From NCBI GenBank assembly GCA_950097015.1, contig CATNEN010000031.1, positions 310,001 to 374,000 on the forward strand: a DNA stretch of 64,000 nucleotides, given 5' to 3'. Both the position numbers and the translations under genes were made by a program. Positions 1 to 11,193 of this stretch are shown here, one piece after another. This stretch comes from Macrostomum hystrix. Lineage: Eukaryota > Platyhelminthes > Macrostomidae. Under the pieces are notes generated by a model. That model was not told the DNA's origin, did not search any database, and saw only the letters and a list, made by a program, of their open reading frames with translations. The first letter of the stretch is position 1. Each line of letters starts with the position of its first letter.

Positions 1-174
1 CTGAGGAAATGATGGGCTAGGGATTCCTGAACAATTGGTGGGGATCTGAGGAAATGATGGACTAGGGATTCCTGAACAATTGGTGGGGATCTGAGGAAAT
101 GATGGACTAGGGATTCCTGAACAATTGGTGGGGATCTGAGGAAATGATGGACTAGGGATTCCTGAACAATTGGT
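1..174. repeat. 45-bp tandem repeat, about 4 copies
   Basis: Four near-identical 45-bp units start at about 1, 46, 91 and 136, each beginning CTGAGGAAATGATGG. The array runs off the left edge, so its full size is unknown. The only unit difference seen is one G/A change. Confidence 0.95.
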
Positions 175-690
175 TTGAGCTATTAATTGTTTGTTTTTTT
201 CCATGTTAGCTAACTAGAAGTTTTTTTCTTTAGTTTTCTGTACATTTTATTTAGCAATCTTATTTGCATACTGTTTAGATATTTTCTACTTTCATTTTTA
301 CTCACAGCCTTTCGCCTTGATTAGGCTAGGCCTCTCATTCTATGGCCAACAATTGTTGCTATCCTTCATGCCAGCAAATTATGTCTGTTGTTTTTCTTCT
401 ATTAGCTCGTATTTCAGTTTCTTTTTACTTCTAAAAGCAGCAAAGTCAACCGTTGGCCTTTTGAAAAAATATATGCTTTAAGTTCAAGTTCATTCAGAAG
501 ACGCTTGCGAGTGTGAGCTTTTGCTGTTGCAACAGACTAATTTTTTCAATTGTTCCTGTTTTACTTCATCCTTAGTGGCAGGGCGGCTGTACTTAGGCTA
601 GACAAGTAAGTAGATTTTCATAAGTCTACTTCTGCCAGTACCTGTGCATCTGTATTCTGTGTGGTTCTGTTTGCATTTGTTTCTCCGCTT
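175..690. other. AT-rich unique DNA without a gene
   Basis: This stretch is T-rich with poly-T runs and no protein-like reading frame. It separates two unrelated tandem arrays. I see no exon, tRNA or mobile-element signature in it. Confidence 0.5.
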
Positions 691-697
691 TATTCTA

Positions 698-1446
698 TAT
701 TACCTGTCTCTTTGTCTGCCCGTATCTTTACCTGTCACTTTGTCTGCCCGTATCTTTACCTGTCACTTTGTCTGCCCGTATCTTTACCTGTCTCTTTGTC
801 TGCCCGTATCTTTACCTGTCACTTTGTCTGCCCGTATCTTTACCTGTCTCATTGTCTGCCCGTATCTTTACCTGTCTCTTTGTCTGCCCGTATCTTTACC
901 TGTCTCTTTGTCTGCCCGTATCTTTACCTGTCTCTTTGTCTGCCCGTATCTTTACCTGTCTCATTGTCTGCCCGTATCTTTACCTGTCTCTTTGTCTGCC
1001 CGTATCTTTACCTGTCTCTTTGTCTGCCCGTATCTTTACCTGTCTCTTTGTCTGCCCGTATCTTTACCTGTCTCTTTGTCTGCCCGTATCTTTACCTGTC
1101 ACTTTGTCTGCCCGTATCTTTACCTGTCACTTTGTCTGCCCGTATCTTTACCTGTCACTTTGTCTGCCCGTATCTTTACCTGTCTCTTTGTCTGCCCGTA
1201 TCTTTACCTGTCTCTTTGTCTGCCCGTATCTTTACCTGTCTCATTGTCTGCCCGTATCTTTACCTGTCTCTTTGTCTGCCCGTATCTTTACCTGTCTCTT
1301 TGTCTGCCCGTATCTTTACCTGTCTCTTTGTCTGCCCGTATCTTTACCTGTCACTTTGTCTGCCCGTATCTTTACCTGTCTCTTTGTCTGCCCGGATCTT
1401 TACCTGTCTCTTTGTCTGCCCGTATCTTTACCTGTCACTTTGTCTC
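698..1446. repeat. 28-bp tandem array, about 26 copies
   Basis: The unit is 28 bp (core TCTGCCCGTATCTTTACCTG) with a few substitutions such as TCTCTTTG, TCACTTTG and TCTCATTG. Because 28 is not a multiple of three and the unit has no stop in any forward frame, all three frames stay open. That creates long cysteine/leucine-rich reading frames that I do not regard as genes. Confidence 0.95.
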
Positions 1447-1464
1447 AGTTTCAAGTCATCCTTC

Positions 1465-2092
1465 CGTCTGTCTCCTACCTGTCTGTCCGTCTCCCAACTG
1501 TCCGTATCTTACCTGTCCGTCTCCTACCTGTCCGTCTCCTACAAGTCCGTCTCCTACCTGTCCGTCTCCTACCTGTCCGTCTCCTACCTGTCCGTCTCCT
1601 AGCTGTCCGTCTCCTAGCTGTCCATCTCCTAGCTATCCGTCTCCTACCTGTATGCCTCCTAGCTGTCCGTCTCCTACCTGTCTGTCTCCTAGCTGTCTGT
1701 CTCCTACCTGTATGCCTCCGAGCTGTCCGTCTCCTACCTGTATGCCTCCTAGCTGTCCGTCTCCTACCTGTCCGTATCTTACCTGTCCGTCTCCTACCTG
1801 TATGCCTCCTAGCTGTCCGTCTCCTACCTGTCCGTATCTTACCTGTCCGTCTCCTACCTGTATGCCTCCTAGCTGTCCGTCTCCTACCTGTCCGTATCTT
1901 ACCTGTCCGTCTCCTACCTGTCCGCATCTAACCTGTCCGTCTCCTACCTGTCCGTCTCCTACCTGCCCATCTCCTGCCAGTCCTTATCTTACCTGTCCGC
2001 ATCTAACCTGTCCGTCTCCTACCTGCCCATCTCCTGCCAGTCCGTATCTTACTTGTCCGCATCCAAACTGTCTGTCTTCGATCCTTCTGTCT
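1465..2092. repeat. 15-bp tandem array, about 40 copies
   Basis: The unit is 15 bp (CTGTCCGTCTCCTAC and variants such as CTGTATGCCTCCTAG). It follows the 28-bp array almost directly and shares its CTGTC/CGTAT vocabulary, so one may have arisen from the other. A 15-bp period keeps apparent coding frames open on both strands: CPSPT-type on plus, RTGRR-type on minus. Nothing suggests these are translated. Confidence 0.93.
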
Positions 2093-2284
2093 TCCTGTTT
2101 GTAAATCTGTCAATCCCTACAGCCTATTTAACCTACTCGCAATCGAGGTATTGCTATCATAGGCAGTACGTGAAAATTTAAATAATGAACAAATTTTTCG
2201 CCATTTCAGACTAGTCAAAGTACAAGCCGCGGCGGCGGCAGTGGCGGCAAAGCATCACTTGGCGACCGCCTAATCGGCATTCTG

Positions 2285-5210
2285 ATGCGCATTTTCCTGG
2301 GCACAATGCGCCCTCTAGCCGGCTTCTGCTTCGAACTGGCCAACCGGCTCTTTATCACTCGTCGCCGGGTGCCTCCGCTTGAGAACGATCTGCTGAGAAA
2401 GTCGGCGGTTGAGCTGGCCGACGCCATCAGGCGGCGCGATATCACCAGCGAGGCGGCCGTCCGGGCCTGCATCGACCGGATGCGGCTAGTGCATCCCATT
2501 ATTAACGCTGTGGTCTGGGAGAGGTTGGCTGCTGACTTTTGCATTCGCTTGTTTTATTTTCTCTGTAAACTTTGCTACCCTTTGCTTTCTGGAGCTTAAG
2601 GGAGCTTGCTCGAGACGTTAGGAGTTCGAATCTTCACCCTCGGGAAGCAGTTTGTATCCTTTTAACTTTGTGTCTGTGGGCATCATGATTGCTCATAATC
2701 TGTGGTCATTATAATTGATCATATTAGACAATCAGCTATAGAGGGGTCAGTGGCAGAGCGGTTACGCGTTTGCTTCTCGCACCACGGTCCCTGAGCTCGA
2801 TTCCGCAGTGAGGCCACATTAAATCGGAGTGCAGCTGCGGAGAGAAGGCTTTGGGGCTTGTCGTGCAATTTACGTCCTTGAGGGCCAACCTCTAAAGTCA
2901 GGGCAGATGTACACACCTGTGTGAGCGTATGCCTGCGTACGGTATCTGTGTGCGTGTGTGCTCAGGAGTCAGTCAGGGCAGAATTGCCTCTGCTGGCTGC
3001 AGGTCTAGTGTCACCAAACGAATTGCTATTGCCCGCAGCCCTCCTGCAATTATTATTATTATCATCAGCTGTAGGACCATATTCAGTGATGATTTACATC
3101 TTCAGCCCACCCTGTCCTGTGAGCCAGGTACGAAGCGGCCCTGGAAGATGCCAAGCAGGTGGACGCCAAGCTGGACTCTGATCCCAACAATCCCGAATGG
3201 AGCCGCGAGGCCAAGCCATTCTTCGGTGTGCCAGTCAGCGTTAAGGAGGCCTTCGGCTTAGTCGGCGGCACCCAGTCTGTCGGCCTGTGGCTGCGGGCCA
3301 GCGTGCGCTCCGAGCACGACGCTCTGTGCGTCCAGCGAATGAAGGCGGCCGGCTGCATACCGCTTGGCCTCACTAACGTCAGCGAACTGTGCATGTGGTG
3401 GGAGTCGCATAATAGGGTCAACGGTGTCACCAAGAATCCCTACGATAATCGGCACATCGCGGGCGGCAGCAGCGGCGGTGAAGGCTCAGTGGTGGCAGCC
3501 GGTGCCGCCCCAGTCGGCCTTGGCTCGGACATCGGCGGCAGCATTCGAATGCCGGCATTCTTCAACGGCGTGTTTGGTCACAAGGCCACCGCCTACATGA
3601 TCCCGAACGATGGCCAGTACCCGGATGCTATCGCCGAGGGCCGCTACTTCATGCTCAGCGGACCCATTGTGAGCCACGCCGAGGATCTGCTACCAATGGT
3701 CCGCCTGATGGCCGGGCCTGAGAACTCAGCCAAGCTGCTCATCCGGCCGTCTGACCCGAAGCCAGATCTGAAGAGCCTTAAGTTCTACTATATGGAAGGT
3801 GAGCGCCATGGCGACAGGAGAGAGAGAGAGAGGTAGATGTGGTGGTGGAGAGGGAGAGAGAGATGCGGTGGTGGAGAGGGAGAGAGATGCGGTGGTGGAG
3901 AGGGAGAGAGAGATGCGGTGGTGGAGAGGGAGAGAGAGATGCGATGGTGGAGAGGGAGAGAGAGATGCGGTGGTGGAGAGGGAGAGAGAGATGCGGTGGT
4001 GGAGAGGGAGAGAGATGCGGTGGTGGAGAGAGAGATGCGGTGGTGGAGAGAGAGATGCGGTGGTAGAGAGATGCGGTGGTGTAGAGAGAGATGCGGTGGT
4101 AGAGAGATTCGGTGGTGGAGAGGGAGAGAGATGCGGTGGTAGGAGAGTGAGATGCGGTGGTGGAGAGAGATGCGGTGGTGGAGAGAGATGCGGTGGTGGA
4201 GAGAGATGCGGTGGTGGAGATAGATGCGGTGGTGGAGAGAGATGCGGTGGTGGAGATAGATGCGGTGGTGGAGATAGATGCGGTGGTGGAGATAGATGCG
4301 GTGGTGGAGAGAGATGCGGTGGTGGAGATAGATGCGGTGGTGGAGAGAGATGCGGTGGTGGAGAGAGATGCGGTGGTGGAGAGAGATGCGGTGGTGGAGA
4401 TAGATGCGGTGGTGGAGAGAGATGCGGTGGTGGAGATAGATGCGGTGGTGGAGAGAGATGCGGTGGTGAAAGTTCTGAATGCTATGCTTTTTATAATTGG
4501 AAGAACTTTTAACTCTGAGTTTGAAGCTATCAGTTGCTAAAAGTCGCTGCCCGCAATGCCATTCCTTATGCTCGGCAGACAGCGGCGACACCATCTGGTG
4601 CTCGGCCGTGGAGCCCAGCATTCGGCAGTGCATCCGGGACGCCGCCAATTACCTAAGCGCCGACCTTGGCCTGTCTGTGCAGCAGGTGCAAATCCGGAAG
4701 CTACGCCTGTCGCCTCACCTCTGGTCCAGCAAGATGAAGCTGTCAGGAGAGGAGAGCTTCGCTGTGCAGATGGGCGGCGGTGTGAAGCTCAACTGCTACC
4801 TGGAGCTGCTCAAATGGTTCCTGCTGTGCTCCAAGCACACCCTGCCAGCCATTGGCCTGGGCCTATTTGAACAGTTCGGCTCACCTGCTCTGGACAGGCG
4901 ACTGGCTGCCATCTGCGACCAGCTGAAGGCCGAGATGGAGGAGCTGCTGGGCGATGACGGAGTGTTCCTGTACCCGGCCCACCCCACCTCCGCGCCCTAT
5001 CATCACCAGCCGCTGTTCCTGTTGTTCAACTTTGCCTACACTGGCATCTTCAATGTGCTGGGCCTGCCAGCCACCAGCATTCCAATGGGACTGGATGGCA
5101 AAGGCCTGCCAATTGGACTGCAGGCGGTGGCCAATATGCACAATGACCGCTACACCCTGCTGGTGGCCGAGGTGCTCGAGAAACGATTCGGCGGTTGGGT
5201 TCGGCCGTGA
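2285..5210 (+). CDS. FAAH2: Fatty-acid amide hydrolase 2-like serine hydrolase (amidase signature family)
   Basis: Three exons join in frame: 2285-2523, 3128-3798 and 4579-5210 (513 residues; human FAAH2 is 532). FAAH enzymes are membrane-bound and hydrolyse fatty-acid amides such as anandamide. The N-terminus has a hydrophobic/amphipathic helix that may anchor the protein. The amidase triad is visible: Lys about 119 in GVPVSVKEAF, the cis-Ser about 194 in GGSSGGEG, and the nucleophile Ser about 218 in GSDIGGSIRMP. FAAH2-like landmarks include SELCMWWES, GVFLYPAHPT, FNFAYTG and the C-terminal EKRFGGWV. The frame stays open upstream to a splice acceptor ending at 2209, so a 5' exon or trans-spliced leader could place the true start a little upstream of Met 2285. 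Intron 1 holds a SINE-like element and intron 2 a GGTGGTGGAGAG minisatellite. No catalytic residue is missing. Confidence 0.9.
2598..2650 (+). repeat. tRNA-like fragment, possible SINE remnant
   Basis: This stretch of FAAH intron 1 contains GGAGTTCGAATCTTC, which resembles a tRNA B box, preceded by GGAGCTTG. A similar GGAGCTTG...GTTCGAATCTC arrangement recurs at 5298-5345. It is too degenerate to be a functional tRNA, so I read it as an old SINE head. Confidence 0.3.
2741..3078 (+). mobile_element. tRNA-derived SINE-like element in FAAH intron 1
   Basis: The left end resembles a tRNA gene: an A-box-like GTGGCAGAGCGGTTA near 2751 and a B-box-like AGCTCGATTCC near 2795. A body of about 200 bp follows, ending in an ATT/ATC trinucleotide tail at about 3049-3066, as in many SINEs. 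It lies in sense orientation inside the intron. I see no clear target-site duplication, and its family is unknown to me. Confidence 0.5.
3800..4470. repeat. 18/24-bp minisatellite filling FAAH intron 2
   Basis: Units are GGTGGTGGAGAGAGATGC (18 bp) and a longer form with an extra GGGAGA (24 bp), with GATAGATGC variants in the right half. The array begins right after the exon 2 donor and ends about 110 bp before the exon 3 acceptor. It is purine-rich on the plus strand. Long glycine/arginine/glutamate reading frames across it are repeat artefacts. Confidence 0.93.
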
Positions 5211-6425
5211 ATACTCTGGTATACTGGAATACTTTGGTGAATACTCTGCTGAATCAGAAGAAACCAAGGCTCGTTTGTTACATTTGTTTTATCAATTAAG
5301 GAGCTTGTGGCCGAATTACTTCGGAGGTCTGAAGTTCGAATCTCACAGGGGAAAGACATTGTGGCCTAGAAAAAAACTTGAAAACATTTTTTCCATGCTA
5401 TAAAACTAGCCCAACAGAACTAGGTGTCGTTTTTAATTTGAAAATTCTATTCATTAGAAATCAAAGCAAACTAACAATTTTCTATCAAAGCTAGTACTCT
5501 AGGACCCGCATTGTTTCCCCTCGTCGGAGATTCGAACCCCTGACGTCTGATTAGTAGTGCAAACCAAGTGACAATAGACAATAGACAAGAATTTATAAAT
5601 AATTTGCGTCGGTCACTCTGTGAGAGTTTGTTTTTATTTCATCATTTGTTTAATTCCTGCAGACTTTAAACGTTAGTGTTTTTATCGCAAAGAAATAACA
5701 CGAATATGTGTCTATTCTATTCCTTCCTTTTTAAAGTTTTTAATCCTGCTCTCTATGCCCTGGCCATACTACTACTTAAGAAGAATTTATTTTTTTCATA
5801 CTTCTTTCTCCTAGCTTTAGCTCTGTGGACCACAACTGATGTTGATATATATTTATACCTATTTAAAAGCATAGATTTCAGTCTTTTTGATCGTTTCATT
5901 TTCATTGCTCTATTCTCAATGCAGTTTTTTAATTTGGTTCCCGGCTCGGGTTAGACGGCAATTGTAATTATTTAGCTAACTATTCAATTACATTGCGTAA
6001 TATTATTCAATGCCTGCAATTCTTGAAGGTAGGCTTTCTTTTTAAAGTGCTGATAAAGAAGATACTTTGATCGTCTAAATTGAATCGTTTAAGAAACTCG
6101 ACTAGCAAATGTACTATTAAGTAAGGTCGCCTTTCTAACAATACAGAGCGCTAACTTTGCTCTAATTTCTGTCAATCTAGCCGATTTTATTCTAATTAAT
6201 TTATGTTAAGCTTCAGCAGTCATTAATATAAGCTTTCACTACAGGTTCCTTGCTAATTAAAATGACAAGCATAACTCCTGCTTAGAAACGTTCTGGCCTT
6301 ACCGTTCTGATCTTCCTTCATTTTCCTTTGTCTTCAGATCTATTTCGGAAAACTTAAAGCTGTGTCTGTGCTCCCTCCCGATCGATTCCCAAATCCATAA
6401 GACTCAGTTAACGAGACTCTGTTTT
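5211..6425. other. Intergenic DNA with tRNA-like fragments
   Basis: No coding exon is evident between the FAAH-like and ALKBH6 genes. Two tRNA-like pieces are present: 5298-5345 (plus, GTTCGAATCTC) and about 5510-5565 (minus, GGGGTTCGAATCTCC). Both look like SINE heads without clear bodies. The rest is AT-rich; short leucine/phenylalanine-rich frames near 5700-5950 look random. Confidence 0.45.
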
Positions 6426-6429
6426 AAAC

Positions 6430-6895
6430 AGATCCTTGTGTCCACTACACATCGATCCTTGTGTCCACTACACATCGATCCTTGTGTCCACTACACATCG
6501 ATCCTTGTGTCCACTACAGATCCTAGTGTCCACTGCAGATGTTTGTGTCCACTGCAGATGCTTGTGTCCACTGCAGATGCTTGTGTCCACAACAGATCCT
6601 TGTGTCCACTGCAGATCCTTGTGTCCACTACACATCGATCCTTGTGTCCACTACAGATCCTTGTGCCCACTGCAGATGTTTGTGTCCACTGCAGATGCTT
6701 GTGTCCACTGCAGATGCTTGTGTCCACTGCAGATGTTTGTGTCCACTGCAGATGCTTGTGTCCACTGCAGATGCTTGTGTCCACTGCAGATGCTTGTGTC
6801 CACTGCAGATGTTTGTGTCCATTGCAGATGCTTGTCTCCACAACAGATCCTTGTGTCTAACTGCAATCCAAATTCTTGTGTCCACTGTACGCTAA
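6430..6895. repeat. 19-bp tandem array, about 24 copies
   Basis: The main unit is TGCTTGTGTCCACTGCAGA (19 bp), with TACACATCGATCC variants at the left edge. The period is not a multiple of three, so several plus and minus frames look open. The array sits just upstream of ALKBH6 exon 1 and could contribute to its 5' flank. Confidence 0.93.
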
Positions 6896-6978
6896 GATTG
6901 TCTGAATAAATTATACAATCGCTACTAGCTAGTAATATGCAAAGAGCATTAACTCTGCACTGTTACAGTTGGTCGCTG

Positions 6979-8847
6979 ATGTTGCATGTAGTCCAGAGTG
7001 CCGGATCAGAAGTTGCTTTCGATGGGAGGCTGAAAGAACTATCGACTTATAAATTGTCTTCGGTGAGTGTTCACAGAATTTTAACAAATCGATTATATAT
7101 TTATTTACGACAAGATAAAGCAAGTTTTGATTTGAAAAATTTCAACTCGCCAGGCACCGGACAGCCTGTACTACCTACCGAACTTTGTCACCAAGGAGCA
7201 AGAGTCCGATCTGCTCAATCGAGTCTACTCAGCGCCTAAGCCGCGCTGGACTTGCCTGAGCAATCGGCGACTGCAGAACTGGGGCGGCCTGCCGCACCCG
7301 CGCGGCATGGTGGCCGAGCCCTTGCCCGACTGGCTGAACCGTCTCATCGACCGCGTGATCGAGACTGGCGCCTTCACGGGCCGACCGAATCACGTGCTGG
7401 TCAATGAGTACCTAGCTGGTCAGGTGAGCACTGCTGATTTGTGTGGAATCTTGTTTTCCCCACAAAAATTGGGGATCTTGTGTTAGGATAAATGTGTGAT
7501 GCTCTGAGTTGGGATCTTTAAATGTGTGATGCTCTGAGTTGGGATCTTTAAATGTGTGATGCTCTGAGTTGGGATCTTTAAATGTGTGATGCTCTGAGTT
7601 GGGATCTTTAAATGTGTGATGCTCTGAGTTGGGATCTAAAAAATTTGTGATGCTCTGAGTTGGGATCTTTAAATGTGTGATGCTCTGAGTTGGGATCTTT
7701 AAATGTGTGATGCTCTGAGTTGGGATCTTTAAATGTGTGATGCTCTGAGTTGGGATCTAAAAAATTTGTGATGCTCTGAGTTGGGATCTTTAAATGTGTG
7801 ATGCTCTGAGTTGGGATCTTTAAATGTGTGATGCTCTGAGTTGGGATCTTTAAATGTGTGATGCTCTGATTTGGTATCTTTAAATGTGTGATGCTCTGAG
7901 TTGGGATCTAAAAAATTTGTGATGCTCTGAGTTGGGATCTTTAAATGTGTGATGCTCTGTGTTGGGATCTAAAAAATGTGTGATGTTCTGAGTTTGGATT
8001 TTTGAAGTTATGAACCTGTGAGTTGGAATCTTAGAATTTTTAGAACTTTTGAGTTAAGATCTTGGGATGTGTGAACATATTATATTTTTCTCATGTTTCT
8101 CTAAGATATAGCCTCTGGCATGTTTGAATCCTCTGATTTGGGATCTGTTAATCCTCATTCGTATTTGGGATTTGATTTACCAGAAAGCGGTCTGTGCTCC
8201 GGATCCCCCACCCGCCCCTCAGGGCATCATGCCGCATCACGACGGCTCACTCTACGAGCCGACGGTGGCCACCGTGTCTCTGGGCAGCCACACCCTGCTG
8301 GATTTCTACTCGCCTGTACCGCCAGACAGCGAGGCCGGCGGCGCCAGTATGGCCAGCCGCTACTTGGGCTCCACTTTGCTGGAGCCGCGCAGTCTGGTGC
8401 TGTTGACCGGCCTGATGTACACCAGGTACACTGAACACCGGTGATTCGCTTCTGACTTTGTCAGATTAGGTTTGGGCTCACATAGTGAGAATCAGGTTTG
8501 AGTTCAGATTGTAAAGATCAGGTTTGAGTTCAGATTGTGAGAATCAGGTTTGAGTTCGGAGAATACTCTAAAAATAATACAGATAATTTTAGTACAGGTA
8601 GATTATAATAAACCGCAGGTACCTGCACGGCATTGCTGAGCGCCAATCCGATTTGATTGCGGCTGGCGATGTGTACCAACAAGCGGATGGCGGCGATGGC
8701 CAAATGGCCCGACTGTTCAATCCGCCAGCCTCAGCGGATTGTGAGGCCGGCGGGGCAGCGCTGCAGCGGGGCACTCGGGTGTCTCTCACCATCCGCCGGG
8801 TGCCGAAGGTGGCCGTCGGTATTAGCAAGCTCTTGGTGAAGCGGTAA
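6979..8847 (+). CDS. ALKBH6: ALKBH6, Fe(II)/2-oxoglutarate-dependent AlkB-family dioxygenase
   Basis: Four exons join in frame: 6979-7062, 7154-7423, 8223-8425 and 8619-8847 (261 residues; human ALKBH6 is 238). AlkB proteins oxidatively demethylate nucleic acids or proteins. Family landmarks are APKPRWT, LQNWGGLPHPRGM, NHVLVNEY, the metal-binding His-x-Asp in MPHHDGSLY (His about 123, Asp about 125), SLGSHTLLDFY, LLEPRSLVLL, the distal histidine in YLHGIAE, and the 2-oxoglutarate-binding arginines in RVSLTIRRVP. These occur in the same order as in human ALKBH6. The chosen Met follows a splice acceptor (TTACAG, ending 6968) by 10 nt, which would suit a trans-spliced leader. An upstream in-frame ATG at 6937 is the alternative start. 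Intron 2 is nearly all a 30-bp minisatellite, and a 26-bp array begins just after the stop. Confidence 0.92.
7445..7990. repeat. 30-bp minisatellite in ALKBH6 intron 2
   Basis: The unit is 30 bp (core GTGTGATGCTCTGAGTTGGG), about 18 copies. An AAAAAATTTGTG variant recurs at regular intervals, hinting at higher-order amplification. Copies decay to the right, up to about 8080, before exon 3. Confidence 0.94.
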
Positions 8848-8894
8848 AAGTCGACGGAACCCACTCCCTCCCTATGGTGCCCATCCCCTCGTCC

Positions 8895-9990
8895 TGCCTA
8901 CTGGACCCTTCCTTCGTCCTGCCTACTGGTCCCCTCCCTTCGTCCTGACCACTGGTACCCTCCCTTCGTCCTGACCACTGGCACCCTCCCTTCGTCCTGA
9001 CCACTGGTACCCTCCCTTCGTCCTGACCACTGGCACCCTCCCTTCGTCCTGACCACTGGTAGTGGTACCCTCCCTTCGTCCTGACCACTGGACCCTCCCT
9101 TCGTCCTGCCTACTGGTCCCCTCCCTTCGTCCTGACCACTGGTCCCCTCCCTTCGTCCTGACCACTGGTCCCCTCCCTTCGTCCTGACCACTGGTAGTGG
9201 TACCCTCCCTTCGTCCTGACCACTGGTCCCCTCCCTTCGTCCTGCCTACTGGTCCCCTCCCTTCGTCCTGACCACTGGTCCTCTCCCTTCGTCCTGACCA
9301 CTGGACCCTCCCTTCGTCCTGCCTACTGGTCGCCTCCCTTCGTCCTGACCACTGGTCCCCTCCCTTCGTCCTGACCACTGGTCCCCTCCCTTCGTCCTGA
9401 CCACTGGTCCCCTCCCTTCGTCCTGACCACTGGACCCTCCCTTCGTCCTGCCTACTGGTCCCCTCCCTTCGTCCTGCCTACTGGTCCCCTCCCTTCGTCC
9501 TGACCACTGGTCCCCTCCCTTCGTCCTGACCACTGGTAGTGGTACCCTCCCTTCGTCCTGACCACTGGTCCCCTCCCTTCGTCCTGCCTACTGGTCCCCT
9601 CCCTTCGTCCTGACCACTGGTCCTCTCCCTTCGTCCTGACCACTGGACCCTCCCTTCGTCCTGCCTACTGGTCGCCTCCCTTCGTCCTGACCACTGGTCC
9701 CCTCCCTTCGTCCTGACCACTGGTCCCCTCTCTTCGTCCTGACCACTGGTCCCCTCTCTTCGTCCTGCCTACTGGTCCCCTCCCTTCGTCCTGACCACTG
9801 GTCCCCTCCCTTCGTCCTGACCACTGGTAGTGGTACCGTCCCTTCGTCCTGACCACTGGTCCCCTCCCTTCGTCCTGACCACTGGTAGTGGTACCCTCCC
9901 TTCGTCCTGACCACTGGTCCCCTCCCTTCGTCCTGACCACTGGTAGTGGTACCCTCCCTTCGTCCTGCCTACTGGACCCTCCCTTCGTCC
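8895..9990. repeat. 26-bp minisatellite downstream of ALKBH6, about 42 copies
   Basis: The unit is CCCTCCCTTCGTCCTGACCACTGGT plus one base, with GCCTACTGG and GGTAGTGGTACC variants. The variant order near 9110-9380 is repeated near 9452-9720, about 342 bp further on, showing block duplication. Minus-strand reading frames (WSGRREGTS-type) are repeat artefacts. Confidence 0.95.
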
Positions 9991-10670
9991 TGCCCTGATG
10001 ACCGCCACGACATCGCTCGCAACTACAAAAGCGATGTACAAAACTACAAAATTACAGCATCAATTTTTTCCTAATTCTTAATACAAAGCCAAATTTAAGA
10101 AACTGCATTTAGCTAGTATGCTAAGCATATTTGTTCTATTTGTTCTATTTTTTTTCATCCTAAATAGACCAGTGCCATAGCAAATGAATATAAAAAAGTG
10201 CCTATTGCTCTTCTGACCGTCTTCATGCCGCAAAATATCAGAAATGTTTTACTAATCGCCAAATAAGTTATTTTTATGTAAAAAGTCGGGGATAAAAATT
10301 TCAGTTTTAAGTCAAGTATATAAAATATCCAGAGTTTACCGTATATTTATTTATTCAGCTCAGAAAGTGTTTCCCTGTTATCGGAAAAGAAGCATGACAA
10401 AAATAGAATATGAAAGAGTGTTATACATAAGATGAGAATACCAACAGTGCATGTATATAAAAACCAGAAGAATAGCCACATTGTTAATATTTCATTGTTT
10501 ACTTTTCACGGCAAACAATTCATATTCTGTACAAGTGGCTAGGTCAAATAGAATTAACTGAATATACGCTACACTCAGGAGTACGATAGCGATTCACAGT
10601 GGCACTACACAGTGTACTTCTAAACAGGTATGAGGCACAGATTGCTTTACACATTACCGTAACCTGTCGG
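9991..10670. other. AT-rich intergenic DNA, no gene seen
   Basis: AT-rich sequence with several short poly-A and poly-T tracts. It separates the convergent ALKBH6 (plus) and CCDC181 (minus) genes, so both 3' untranslated regions and poly-A sites should lie around here. I could not fix either site. Confidence 0.4.
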
Positions 10671-10990
10671 TCATAAACAAGTTCACGGAGTCATGCAGTC
10701 TGTCATTAACAAGCTCCCAGAGTCATGCCCTCGGTCATTAAGAAGTTCTGAGAGTCATGCCCTCGTCATTAACAAGCTCCCAGAGTCATGCCCTCGTCAT
10801 TAACAAGTTCACGGAGTCATGCCCTCGGTCATTAACAAGTTCACGGAGTCTTGCAGTCTGTCATTAACAAGTTCACGGAGTCATGCAGTGGGTCATTAAC
10901 AAGCTCCTAGAGTCATGCCCTCGGTCATTAAAAAGCTCCCAAAGTCATGCCCTCGGTCATTAACAAGCTCCTAGAGTCATGTCCTCGATG
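10670..10990. repeat. About 31-32-bp tandem repeat, about 10 copies
   Basis: Degenerate units read GTCATTAACAAGCTCCCAGA followed by GTCATGCCCTCG, with AAGTTCACGGAGTC variants. The array lies just downstream of the CCDC181 stop codon, probably outside its coding region. Confidence 0.85.
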
Positions 10991-11193
10991 ACCGATAACA
11001 AGACCGTGTATGAATCGGTCTTCGACACACATCAAAGTCTTCTGTGTGTGCAGAATTTCATAGCTCCTTGCTTGCTTGTTAGTATGACAGTCACAATCAC
11101 GGTTTTCTATCAAAGTCAAGTGGCCCAAAAACTCGCTTTAAAGCTAGGCGAATGACGACATGGAATCATCGCACTGTGTATTGACTGACGCAA

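Noticed and set aside
644-2104. 486-codon Cys/Leu/Pro-rich plus frame and its companions
   Set aside because: It is produced entirely by the 28-bp and 15-bp arrays and is open in several frames; no non-repetitive coding part.
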